From an uncultured Bacteroidales bacterium (GTDB lineage Bacteria; Bacteroidota; Bacteroidia; Bacteroidales; Muribaculaceae), in NCBI GenBank assembly GCA_902768435.1, contig CACXLJ010000021.1, forward strand, positions 1 to 36,393: a DNA stretch of 36,393 bases. Reading direction: 5' to 3'. The translations under genes and the position numbers were made by a program. Positions 28,151 through 36,340 of this stretch are shown piece by piece (position 1 is the stretch's first letter; every line of letters begins with the position of its first letter). The notes under the pieces are model-generated. The model saw only the letters and a list, made by a program, of their open reading frames with translations. It did not search any database and was not told the origin of the DNA.

Positions 28151-30130
28151 TCAGAGTGCATCACATTCTTTCACCCACAGGGCGGCAGCAGCATCGCTGG
28201 GCATGCGCCAGTCGCCTCGGGGCGACAGACTCACACAACCCACCTTGGGGCCATCGGGCAGACACGAACGCTTGAATTGCTGCGAGAAGAATCGCCACAT
28301 GAACTTGGTGAGCCACTTCTTGATGGTCGCTCTATCGTAACTGCCCTTGAATGCCACATTGGCAAGCAGGAAAATCTTGCGGGGTGAATACCCGTAGCGA
28401 AGCATATAGTAGAGGAAGAAATCGTGGAGCTCGTAGGGACCCACAAGGTCTTCGGTCTTCTGCTGAATCTCGCCTTTTTCGTTGGCTGGTGTCAACTCGG
28501 GGCTGATGGGGGTCTCGAGCACATCGAGCAGTGTTTCGTGAATCACCAGGCTATTGGGATTAGAGGCCTCGCTTTCGGTGGCAAACCACATCACCAGGTG
28601 CCTTGCAAGCGTTTTGGGAATGCTGCCGTTCACATTATACATTGACATGTGGTCGCCGTTATAGGTAGCCCACCCCAGTGCCAGTTCCGAGAGGTCGCCA
28701 GTGCCCAGCACAAGCGCATTGATCTTGTTGGCAAAGTCCATAAGAATCTGCGTGCGCTCGCGGGCCTGACTGTTCTCGTAAGTCACATCGTGGTTGGCGA
28801 TGTCGTGCTCAATATCCTTGAAATGCTGAGTCACAGCAGCGGCAATCGAGATCTCTTTCACAGTGATGCCCAGCGCCTTCATCAGTTCAAGGGCATTGTT
28901 ATAGGTGCGGTCGGTGGTGCCAAAGCCTGGCATGGTAATGCCATAAATGTTCTTGCGGTCATAGCCCAGTCGGTCATAGGCACGCGTTGCCACCATGAGC
29001 GCAAGTGTGGAGTCGATGCCACCCGACACGCCTATCACAAGCTTGTCGATGTGCGTGTGCTCCATGCGACGCATGAGACCTTGAGTCTGGATATTCACTA
29101 TTTCGTGACAACGGCTCATCAGGCGCGATTTCTCCTGCGGCACAAACGGCAGGCGACGCACAGGGCGCAACAAATCTACAGTCTCGTAGTCGGGGGCCTC
29201 GCACAGAGCAACAGGCACCATTCTGAATGGCCGCATGCTGCGCATGGCGTTATCGGCAAAACTGCCGTTCACGCGACGCTCGTTGTTGAGGGCATCAAGG
29301 TCGATGTCGGCCACCTGAAGTTGAGCCTTCAGACTGAAGCGCTCCCCTTCTTTCAGCATCTCGCCATTCTCGGCTATCACTGCATTGCCGGCAAAGACAA
29401 GGTCGGTCGACGATTCGCCATAACCGGCCGATGAATACACATAGGCTGCTATGCACTGACGCGACTGGTGCTTGACAAGGTCAATAAGATTCTCGTGCTT
29501 GCCCACCAGTTCGTCCGATGCCGAGAGATTCACCAGCACATTGGCACCTCGAAGGGCCGCCAGAGTGCTGGGCGGGATGGGAGTCCACAGGTCTTCGCAC
29601 ACATCAATGGCAATCTTGGCCTTACCGGCATCAAAGATGAGATCGCTGCCAAATGGCACATCCTCGCCAGCAATCGTTATCACGGGGTAACTGAAGGCCT
29701 GATGTGCTCCGGCAAACCAGCGCTTCTCATAGAATTCCTTGTAGTTGGGTATATAGGTCTTGGGAACCACACCCAGCACATGCCCGTTCTGCATCACCAC
29801 AGCGCAGTTAAACAGACTTGCACCCTTGCGCAGGGGAGCGCCCACTATCATCATCATGCCGTGGTCACGGGTCATTTCGCAAAGAGTCTGTATCCCCTTT
29901 TCGGCAGCATCGAGCAGCAGCTCGTTACCGAAGAGGTCGGCACAGGTGTAGGCGGTTATGCACAGTTCGGGCAATACCAGCAGCTGCGCCCCCGCTTTAC
30001 GGGCGGCCTCAATGCATTGGCCTATTTTCTCCACATTGAAATCCACATCGGCCACATTCACTGACGGAACTGCCGATGCCACACGCATCATGCCGTAATC
30101 GGGTTTACTCTTTGTTTCTTGTGTTGCCAT
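28151..30130 (-). CDS. nadE: Glutamine-dependent NAD(+) synthetase
   Basis: The 659-residue two-domain enzyme converts nicotinic acid adenine dinucleotide to NAD+ with ATP, using ammonia from glutamine. The N-terminal nitrilase-like glutaminase has the catalytic triad Glu55 (LVLPELCITAYT), Lys124 (VPKTYIPNYKEFYE) and Cys178 (IAIDVCEDLW). The C-terminal synthetase has the ATP pyrophosphatase loop in VIGVSGGIDSTLALMVATRA, and later LVLGTGDLSELALGWATYNG and YGYSPRKIFLLANVAF. Length fits the fused form. It leads the run nadE-tamB-tsaD-M48-cinA-subtilase-subtilase and has a candidate promoter directly upstream. Both active sites look intact. Confidence 0.97.
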   Translation of the reverse strand: MATQETKSKPDYGMMRVASAVPSVNVADVDFNVEKIGQCIEAARKAGAQLLVLPELCITAYTCADLFGNELLLDAAEKGIQTLCEMTRDHGMMMIVGAPLRKGASLFNCAVVMQNGHVLGVVPKTYIPNYKEFYEKRWFAGAHQAFSYPVITIAGEDVPFGSDLIFDAGKAKIAIDVCEDLWTPIPPSTLAALRGANVLVNLSASDELVGKHENLIDLVKHQSRQCIAAYVYSSAGYGESSTDLVFAGNAVIAENGEMLKEGERFSLKAQLQVADIDLDALNNERRVNGSFADNAMRSMRPFRMVPVALCEAPDYETVDLLRPVRRLPFVPQEKSRLMSRCHEIVNIQTQGLMRRMEHTHIDKLVIGVSGGIDSTLALMVATRAYDRLGYDRKNIYGITMPGFGTTDRTYNNALELMKALGITVKEISIAAAVTQHFKDIEHDIANHDVTYENSQARERTQILMDFANKINALVLGTGDLSELALGWATYNGDHMSMYNVNGSIPKTLARHLVMWFATESEASNPNSLVIHETLLDVLETPISPELTPANEKGEIQQKTEDLVGPYELHDFFLYYMLRYGYSPRKIFLLANVAFKGSYDRATIKKWLTKFMWRFFSQQFKRSCLPDGPKVGCVSLSPRGDWRMPSDAAAALWVKECDAL

Positions 30131-30156
30131 AATAATGAATCTATATATTTAACTTA

Positions 30157-30190
30157 CAAAGTTAAGTAAAATGACCGAATAGCACGGCAA
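30157..30190 (-). promoter_or_regulatory. Candidate promoter for the nadE operon
   Basis: Minus-strand TAACTTTG (30164-30157) matches the -7 consensus TAnnTTTG. A TTG at 30190-30188 lies 23 bp upstream, somewhat farther than the usual 19-21 bp. The expected transcript starts roughly 20 nt before the nadE ATG at 30130. The element sits between the terminator at 30218-30244 and nadE, as expected for a new transcription unit. Confidence 0.5.
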
Positions 30191-30217
30191 TTTCACCATT
30201 TTTTTATTTCTTATAAC

Positions 30218-30244
30218 AAAAAAAGGGCCAAATTTTCTTGGTCC
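30218..30244 (-). terminator. Intrinsic terminator after the PepSY-like gene
   Basis: Read on the minus strand, GGACCAA - GAAAAT - TTGGCCC forms a 7-bp stem with one A/C mismatch and is followed directly by seven T residues (30224-30218). It begins 28 bp after the stop codon at 30272 and would close the LRR-LRR-PepSY unit before the nadE promoter. Confidence 0.65.
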
Positions 30245-30271
30245 TTGACAATAATAATGTTTCTGATGCAG

Positions 30272-30703
30272 TTATTCTACCAATTTGAATGTCTCGGTAA
30301 ATGTGAGCGTTGTGCCATCGCTCAGGTCAATGATGTAGTTCTTGTCTTTGTCTCTCATCATCCCCACTACCTTGGCTTCAATCTTGTTTTTCTGCAGATG
30401 CATGAGCACCATGCCGGGAATCATGCGATCGGGGATAGCATCGCCACCCGCTTTCACAAATTTCCACACGCCCTGCTTGTCAAAGTGAATGATGGTGCCA
30501 TCATCAAGACTCACCTCATAGTGGCGGTCCATCTTCTCATCGATATACACGGCTTGCGTCACATTCAGTCCACCGAAGTAGGATGCCAGCGTGCGCAGGG
30601 AAATGTCGGGTAACTTCTTAGGTTCGATTTCCTTCACCTTCTGAGCATTCATCACGCCCCCGCATAACACGATGGCAACAATTAATAATACAGTTTTTTT
30701 CAT
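30272..30703 (-). CDS. Secreted PepSY-like (DUF2874-type) small protein
   Basis: The 143-residue protein has a clear signal peptide (residues 1-20, MKKTVLLIVAIVLCGGVMNA). The body resembles the PepSY-like periplasmic proteins of Bacteroidales: two similar strand-helix-strand units. One is YEVSLDDGTIIHFDKQGVWKFV, the other YIIDLSDGTTLTFTETFKLV, separated by a helix with PDRMIPGMVLMHLQKNKI. This family is thought to be periplasmic and possibly inhibitory or ligand-binding, but no role is established. ATG at 30703 lies 20 bp after the upstream LRR-dockerin gene, so cotranscription is likely, and a terminator follows. No catalytic motif is visible. Confidence 0.8.
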   Translation of the reverse strand: MKKTVLLIVAIVLCGGVMNAQKVKEIEPKKLPDISLRTLASYFGGLNVTQAVYIDEKMDRHYEVSLDDGTIIHFDKQGVWKFVKAGGDAIPDRMIPGMVLMHLQKNKIEAKVVGMMRDKDKNYIIDLSDGTTLTFTETFKLVE

Positions 30704-30723
30704 GTTCGTTATTGTTTTATGAT

Positions 30724-33700
30724 TTAACCCAAAATAATATTGATCAAAGCCGACACATCGCTCACATTCACACGGCCGTCTCCGTTCACATCGGCAAGCG
30801 ACTCATCGACGGGAACAATGCCCAGAATCATGTTAATCAGCACCGACACATCACTCACATTCACACGGCCATCGCCATTCACATCGCCCATAACTCCGAC
30901 GCTCTCTTCCACAATGTTCAGGAAATCCTTCCACGGGACAGTCACCTTGTAGACATTCTTGGTGCCCTTAGGCACATAGAGCGTGCACAGGTCTTTAGGC
31001 ACACCCGAGAAGGTGAGAGATGGCGATTTATACTCAACGGCGGTGGGATCCTGAATCCTTGTGTGAATGGCACGGAGTCCTGTGCAGCCATCGAATGCTG
31101 AGCGCTTGAAGAGCTTGACAGTGCGGGGAATGGTAACCGATGTTATGCCGGTGCATTGTGAAAATGCGCGATCTATTATTGTGAGCGTATGTTCCAAACC
31201 ATAGTGATTCACCTTTTCGGGAATATTGAGGTCGCCTGTCAGGTTGTCATAACTGGCGCCGTACTCGTTCTGGTGGGTTACCTCGAGCGTAGAGATGTTG
31301 TCAAGATTAACATTATAATACAGGTTGCCCTCCACAAAGGTGTAGCCTTCCACCTTGTTCTGTATATCTTTCCATTGGTCAGCGCCTGAGTAGGCATTGA
31401 CCGACCCTTCAGGCACATGGAGCACGGTGGTGCTGGGCAGATTCCTAAAGACCTTGGTCTGAAGCGTGACTGCGGCAGGGTCGGCAATTTGGCTGTAGAT
31501 GGCTCCCAGAGTGGTGCAGTCGGCAAAGCTATAAGCTCCCATGTGAGTGACATTGGCAGGAATGTTTACGGTCTTCAATGCCTGACATTTATAGAACGCA
31601 TAGGTGCTGATGCGTGTGAGCGTTGCGGGCAATGTGACCGAGGTGATATTGGGGCAAGTGTAGAATGCTCTGGAACTGATGCTGTTCACTGCCAGCTGAC
31701 GATTGTCGATGCTCACCATCTCGGGCACGATAATGTTTCCGCTGACCGAGGTGTAGCCATTGCCTGACGTGTTCTCGGGCTCAAGCGAGGCGGTGTTCAG
31801 ATTGCTTCCATTCACACTGTAGTATAGTTCATTGATTTTCGTTAGGTTCTCCACAATGTTAATAAAGGCTTTCCACTGATCGGCTTGCTTGTAGGTTTCA
31901 ACCTTGCCACGTGGCACTTTGAGTTTGCATGTTGATGTGTTGACTCCACTGAACACGGAATTGCGCAAGGTGGTGTTGGCAATGGTCTGAATGTCGGAGC
32001 AGATGTATTCGAGCGCGCTGCAGTTTTTGAAAGCAGTGGCACCAATGAGGGTGACTGCGCCTCCTATTCCCAGCCGTTTCAGCCCGGTGCAATTAATGAA
32101 AGCGCGATCGCCCACATGATTCACGGCCGCGGGAATGCTCACGCAAGTGAGGCTTGTGCAGTCACTGAAGGCATCAATGTGGATTGCTTTCAAAGATTGA
32201 GGCAAGGTGAAATCATTGAGATTGACGCATCCCTTGAACGCTTCTATGCCAATCTCGGTAAGGGTGCTGGGGAAAGTGATGTTGCGCAGGTTAGTGCAGT
32301 TCACAAAGGTTTCTTCTCTGATTGTTACCACACCTTCAGGTATCACAAGGTTGTCGGCCGAAACATTGTTCACATAAAGGCGTTTGGCATAATAAAGCGG
32401 GTTGCCGGTGTTGTTATAACCTCCATACTCAATATTGCACCATGCGGCAACATCGGTGATTTTAACCTGTGTCAGTAAGGTATCGGCAACGAATGCGGAA
32501 CTACCGATTTTTGCCACCGAGCTGCCCATACTCACCGATTTCATGGCGTAGCAGTAAGCGAAGGCCTGCGCGCCAATTTCAGTGACTGAATTGGGGATTG
32601 TTATGCTCTGAAGATTGCTGCATTTCCAAAAGGCATACCCCTGGATAGTTTTGAGACCGTTTCCCAGGTTTATCGTCTTCAAGGCATTGCATTCGTTAAA
32701 AGCATAAGTTCCAATTTCGGTAACCGAGTTAGGGATGGTGACGTTGGTGAGACTTGTGCAGCGCTCAAAAGCATTATCACCGATTTTTTTGAGCGAAGTT
32801 CCTATAGTTATCGTCTGCAAGGCATTGCATTCGTTAAAGGCATAAGACCCTATTTCGGTAACCGAGTTAGGGATGGTGACGCTGGTGAGGCTTGTGCAAT
32901 TCTTAAAGGCATATTCACCAATGGTTTTAATCGAAGTTCCCAAGTTGACACTTGTCAGCCCAGAGCACCCATAGAATGCGTACGACTCGATTCGTGTCAT
33001 TGCATTGTGCATGGTCACGCTCTTCAGGTGCTTGAAGCCGGCGAATGTGTAGGCGTTAATGAAGGTGATATCGTTGGGAATTGTTATGGAGGTCACTTCC
33101 TGGTTGTTAATATAAAGGTGTGCACCTGTGTAAAGCGGGTTACTGGCAATATTGCCATAGGTGCCATTGAGCCATCGGTAAATGCTGGAGACCTCGACAC
33201 GGCTCAGATTATTGCAGCCGCTGAAGGCGCTTTTACCAATTGAGAGGTCGTTGTTTCGAGGACAGATGACATGTGTGAGCGCTGTGCAATTTTCGAATGC
33301 TTTTTCACCTATAAAGCGTCCGTATTCACCCATGTCAACCTTTGCAAGTTTTGTGCAGCCACTGAATGCGCTTGCTCCAATGAAATCTACAAAGGGTTTC
33401 ACCTCCTGCAGTCCGGTGCAGTTCTTGAAGGCATTATCACCCATTTTCACCATGTTGCTGTTAACAGCCATGGTCACCTTGGTCAGGTTGGTGGTCCCTT
33501 CAAAGGCATTGTCGTCAATACCTGCCACATTGTAGGTAGTGCCGTTGTAAGTTACCGTTTTGGGGATGGTGATGGCTGTAGCCGAACTGTAGCGGTAGCG
33601 AGGTGCCGAAGTGTATTGATAAGTAACTTTTACTGTGTTCGATTCCGTTATACGGTAACAAATATTGTCAGCCTGAAAATCATACCCCAAAGCCACTTGA

Positions 33701-33747
33701 GGCAAAAGGGTAGTGATAGTGATAATAGCAAAAATAATTCTTCTCAT
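30724..33747 (-). CDS. BspA-like leucine-rich-repeat surface protein with C-terminal dockerin
   Basis: The 1007-residue protein has a signal peptide (residues 1-21, ending QVALG). An N-terminal beta segment introduces the LRRs (RITESNTVKVTYQYTS, TYNGTTYNVAGIDDNAFEG). Then come more than 25 copies of the 23-residue LRR_5 repeat, whose core reads like AFxNCTSLTSVTIPNSVTEIG. Three spacer units have a 'VPxGxxxxYxxADQWKxFxNI' pattern (for example KVPRGKVETYKQADQWKAF). Residues about 952-1007 are a dockerin with two DVNGDGRVNVSDV loops. Such LRR proteins are usually surface adhesins or binding proteins; the ligand is unknown. A stretch at 32683-32958 is a recent tandem duplication. It starts 58 bp after the related 750-residue gene with no good promoter between, so the two are probably one transcript. 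Confidence 0.92.
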   Translation of the reverse strand: MRRIIFAIITITTLLPQVALGYDFQADNICYRITESNTVKVTYQYTSAPRYRYSSATAITIPKTVTYNGTTYNVAGIDDNAFEGTTNLTKVTMAVNSNMVKMGDNAFKNCTGLQEVKPFVDFIGASAFSGCTKLAKVDMGEYGRFIGEKAFENCTALTHVICPRNNDLSIGKSAFSGCNNLSRVEVSSIYRWLNGTYGNIASNPLYTGAHLYINNQEVTSITIPNDITFINAYTFAGFKHLKSVTMHNAMTRIESYAFYGCSGLTSVNLGTSIKTIGEYAFKNCTSLTSVTIPNSVTEIGSYAFNECNALQTITIGTSLKKIGDNAFERCTSLTNVTIPNSVTEIGTYAFNECNALKTINLGNGLKTIQGYAFWKCSNLQSITIPNSVTEIGAQAFAYCYAMKSVSMGSSVAKIGSSAFVADTLLTQVKITDVAAWCNIEYGGYNNTGNPLYYAKRLYVNNVSADNLVIPEGVVTIREETFVNCTNLRNITFPSTLTEIGIEAFKGCVNLNDFTLPQSLKAIHIDAFSDCTSLTCVSIPAAVNHVGDRAFINCTGLKRLGIGGAVTLIGATAFKNCSALEYICSDIQTIANTTLRNSVFSGVNTSTCKLKVPRGKVETYKQADQWKAFINIVENLTKINELYYSVNGSNLNTASLEPENTSGNGYTSVSGNIIVPEMVSIDNRQLAVNSISSRAFYTCPNITSVTLPATLTRISTYAFYKCQALKTVNIPANVTHMGAYSFADCTTLGAIYSQIADPAAVTLQTKVFRNLPSTTVLHVPEGSVNAYSGADQWKDIQNKVEGYTFVEGNLYYNVNLDNISTLEVTHQNEYGASYDNLTGDLNIPEKVNHYGLEHTLTIIDRAFSQCTGITSVTIPRTVKLFKRSAFDGCTGLRAIHTRIQDPTAVEYKSPSLTFSGVPKDLCTLYVPKGTKNVYKVTVPWKDFLNIVEESVGVMGDVNGDGRVNVSDVSVLINMILGIVPVDESLADVNGDGRVNVSDVSALINIILG
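32683..32958 (-). repeat. 138-bp tandem duplication inside the LRR gene
   Basis: Copy one is 32683-32820 and copy two 32821-32958. The unit of 138 bp equals 46 codons, or exactly two 23-residue LRRs. The first ~79 bp of each copy differ at only about seven positions, while the rest has diverged more. The encoded repeats both contain TIPNSVTEIG and AFNECNAL. A similar third partial copy precedes them. This suggests recent expansion or gene conversion within the array. Confidence 0.7.
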
Positions 33748-33805
33748 AATTGTTATGTTTTTTATTTGTTATCTATATTTGGGGTTACACCATGTCGGGT
33801 GAAAA

Positions 33806-36058
33806 TCAACTGATGCCCAAGATAATATTGATCAGGGCCGACACATCGCTCACATTCACACGGCCATCACCGTTCACATCGGCAAGCGTCTGGTCCATCG
33901 GAGTCAAACCCAGAATCATGTTGATCAGTGCTGACACATCGCTCACATTTACACGGCCGTCACCATTCACATCGCCCTTCAGTCCGCCTTCCTCTTCAAT
34001 GTTCAGGAAATCCTTCCACTGAGCGGCATTCCTGTAGAGTTGCAGAGTGCCAGCAGGCACATAGAGCTTGCAGGTGGTCTTGGGCACGCCATAGAACACA
34101 TTGTCGCCCAGTGGCACATCTGTGGGAACCTTGATCTGGCTATGAATAACCTTGAGTCCTGTGCAGTTATACAATGCAAGACGACCTATGCTCGTAACTG
34201 AATTCGGGATGGTAATGCCTGTGAGTCCTGTTGCACCCATAAATGCCATGTTGCATATCTCATTCACCGTAAAGGTTTGGTTCCAGTACGAGAGGGTGTC
34301 TGGAATAACTATATCGCCTTTCACTAGGGTCTCGGTATGGCGATTGCGGTAATCCTCGTTTACGCGCACAATATGGGCTTTCTTGGTCTTGAAGTCAAGT
34401 ATGGTGCCTACGGTCAGCCCGTTGTTCCCGCCAAAGTTCCACACCACATCATAGCCACCATCGGTCAGCATACCCTCGTCCATCTGCATCCAGGGAATTG
34501 TATTCTCGTAATCTTCAAGAGCCGGAGTCGGGACACGAGCATGAAAGCCCGAAGGGAATGGAAATGTGATGAAATTGCCAAGGGTCTGACGATATGGTTC
34601 AAGCATGGCCATGTTCATCTCTATAAGTTGCTTGCACTCTGAGAATTGACGCGCACCTTCAATCCGCACAGTGCTGGGCACCTTCACATATTTCAGCGAG
34701 GAACCGTAAAAGGCCGAGTCGCCCAGGACTTGAGTACCGTATGGGATAATGACCCCTGCCCCACCAAACTGATGGAACGAGTGCTTCTCGATGCGAATAA
34801 GCGATGATGGCAAGTTGCTTAGCAGCGATGTCGACGACACGGCTTTGGGCGGACAATGATAGAGGTTCAACTTGTCCCCATCATACAAAATGCCGTTGGT
34901 GTCACTGCTGTACTTGGCATTTTCAGTCTCAACGTTATAGGACTTCATGCTGGGCAGAGTCCAAAAGTAGTCTTGATTCAATTCGGTCACCGTCGACGGA
35001 ATATTAATTTGATACAATTTCGTGCACGACCCAAATACATTCTTGCCAACCGTAACGGTCCCCTCGTTCATCGAAGCCGAAGTGATTCCCGTGTTATAGA
35101 AGGCACGTTCTTCAATAGTCGTGGCACCAACCGAGAGTGAAGCAAGATTGATGCAGCCGTCGAAGGCACTTTTGCCAATGCGATCAATACAAGTGGCAAC
35201 ATTGGTCACATCCACTTTCGTAACAAGAGAGTTGGCATTAAAAGCATAGTCAGCCACATCGGCCACCGCATAACGCAATATTGTCGAACCATACTGGTAA
35301 TTGAAATCATCTTGCACATTGTTCTGCAGCAACACCACAGTCTTGCCCGGTTGCAATCCCACAATGGTCACCTTTCCTGTATAATCGCTGGTACTTGACT
35401 GAACATTGCCCGTCTTGGGCTCGCGCACTATATAGGTCATGCCCCAAGAACTGTCGGCAAAGTCATAGGCCTTGGAGCCATCCTGCAACACATTATAGAA
35501 ATTGCTGGTTATCCACGATGATTTTAAAAACGATTTATTTCGGGCATTGTAAGTCGACACATAGAGCGTGGTATTGCCAAGCGCATTTTCAAATGCCGAC
35601 GGATCCACACCCTTGTTGTTGTTCACCCCATCGCCAGGATACTCCTGAATGGCCCATGCAACCGTTGTGAAGTACTTCGACGAATAAGGCATGCCGAAAC
35701 ACCCTCTATGCAGCGCATTCAGCGAACTGGGCAGATACACCTCCTTAAGATTGGGAGTATCATAAAACACCTGTGGAAGTAGCGATTGCACGCCATAACC
35801 AATGCGCACCGATTTCAGATACTGATTGTGTCTGAACGCATAATTGCCTACACACTCCACATGATAGGTCTTCCCGTTATAAACGACATAACCAGGAATA
35901 TAAACTGAAGTTGCCGTTGAGTTCGCGTTAGCAAAGCCGATGCAGCGCACCGTGTTATAACCCTCATCCATATACTTGAGATCCCCAACCGTGAACTCAG
36001 CTTGCACAGCCAATGCTGCAAGAACAGAAATACTCAACAGAACAAATAATTTCTTCAT
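33806..36058 (-). CDS. Leucine-rich-repeat surface protein with C-terminal dockerin (BspA-like)
   Basis: The 750-residue protein has a signal peptide (residues 1-20, MKKLFVLLSISVLAALAVQA). It starts with the same kind of lead-in as its downstream relative (VYNGKTYHVECVGNYAFRHN). LRR_5 units are fewer and more scattered, separated by long non-LRR beta segments (about residues 195-260 and 505-600). A final LRR and the 'YVPAGTLQLYRNAAQWKDF' spacer lead to a dockerin at about 693-750 (DVNGDGRVNVSDVSALINMI, then a second loop ending IILGIS). It is probably exported and surface-exposed; the partner or ligand is not known. A consensus promoter lies 61-92 bp upstream, and beyond it the CTAG array. 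It leads a probable three-gene unit with the 1007-residue LRR protein and the PepSY-like protein. Confidence 0.9.
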   Translation of the reverse strand: MKKLFVLLSISVLAALAVQAEFTVGDLKYMDEGYNTVRCIGFANANSTATSVYIPGYVVYNGKTYHVECVGNYAFRHNQYLKSVRIGYGVQSLLPQVFYDTPNLKEVYLPSSLNALHRGCFGMPYSSKYFTTVAWAIQEYPGDGVNNNKGVDPSAFENALGNTTLYVSTYNARNKSFLKSSWITSNFYNVLQDGSKAYDFADSSWGMTYIVREPKTGNVQSSTSDYTGKVTIVGLQPGKTVVLLQNNVQDDFNYQYGSTILRYAVADVADYAFNANSLVTKVDVTNVATCIDRIGKSAFDGCINLASLSVGATTIEERAFYNTGITSASMNEGTVTVGKNVFGSCTKLYQINIPSTVTELNQDYFWTLPSMKSYNVETENAKYSSDTNGILYDGDKLNLYHCPPKAVSSTSLLSNLPSSLIRIEKHSFHQFGGAGVIIPYGTQVLGDSAFYGSSLKYVKVPSTVRIEGARQFSECKQLIEMNMAMLEPYRQTLGNFITFPFPSGFHARVPTPALEDYENTIPWMQMDEGMLTDGGYDVVWNFGGNNGLTVGTILDFKTKKAHIVRVNEDYRNRHTETLVKGDIVIPDTLSYWNQTFTVNEICNMAFMGATGLTGITIPNSVTSIGRLALYNCTGLKVIHSQIKVPTDVPLGDNVFYGVPKTTCKLYVPAGTLQLYRNAAQWKDFLNIEEEGGLKGDVNGDGRVNVSDVSALINMILGLTPMDQTLADVNGDGRVNVSDVSALINIILGIS

Positions 36059-36118
36059 AGCTTTATTAATTTATTAGTATATAACTAATTTTTAAAGTTA
36101 CATTAAAGGTTTAAAATG

Positions 36119-36150
36119 CAAATATATCACATTTTTTCAAAAAATCCAAA
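36119..36150 (-). promoter_or_regulatory. Consensus Bacteroidota promoter for the LRR-dockerin unit
   Basis: On the minus strand TTTG (36150-36147) is followed by exactly 20 bp and TATATTTG (36126-36119), fitting TTTG-N20-TAnnTTTG. The expected transcript starts near 36112, leaving an AT-rich 5' leader of about 50 nt before the ATG at 36058. The CTAG array begins 37 bp farther upstream, close enough to influence this promoter. Confidence 0.75.
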
Positions 36151-36187
36151 ATTTCCTTAAATTATAAAAATCACCCTTACAAGATCA

Positions 36188-36340
36188 CTAGAATATCTAG
36201 AACCGCTAGAATATCTAGTTCCTCTAGAGTCTCTAGAACTACTAGAACATCTAGCGCGACTAGAACTGCTAGAAAATCTAGTTCCTCTAGAGTTTCTAGA
36301 ACATCTAGGGCGGCTAGGAGGGCTAGAGCGGCTAGAAAAA
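36188..36340. repeat. 17-unit CTAG array with exact 9-bp period
   Basis: The tetramer CTAG occurs 17 times in a row at 36188, 36197, 36206 and every 9 bp to 36332, without one slip. Each CTAG is followed by five variable bases (for example AATAT, AACCG, TTCCT, AGTCT, CGCGA, GAGGG). The variable bases run from AT-rich near the promoter to GC-rich near the terminator. CTAG is a self-complementary palindrome that is usually strongly avoided in bacterial genomes. The array lies between the terminator of an outside gene and the LRR promoter. Four of six frames are open through it, but none has a usable ATG, GTG or TTG start, so I treat it as noncoding. The function is unknown to me; a binding array, methylation cluster or structured RNA are possibilities. 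Confidence 0.9.

Noticed and set aside
30724..36058. Cellulosome locus
   Set aside because: Dockerins are present, but no cohesin, scaffoldin or glycoside hydrolase is encoded in the window; dockerins are attached to LRR and protease domains instead.
36188..36340. CTAG array as a CRISPR array
   Set aside because: The repeat is 4 bp with 5-bp fillers; CRISPR repeats are about 23-47 bp with spacers of similar length, and no cas gene is present.
36188..36340. CTAG array as part of a protein-coding gene
   Set aside because: Open frames exist, but none has an ATG, GTG or TTG start. The only ATGs inside lie in the frame closed by TAG. The array sits between a terminator and a promoter.
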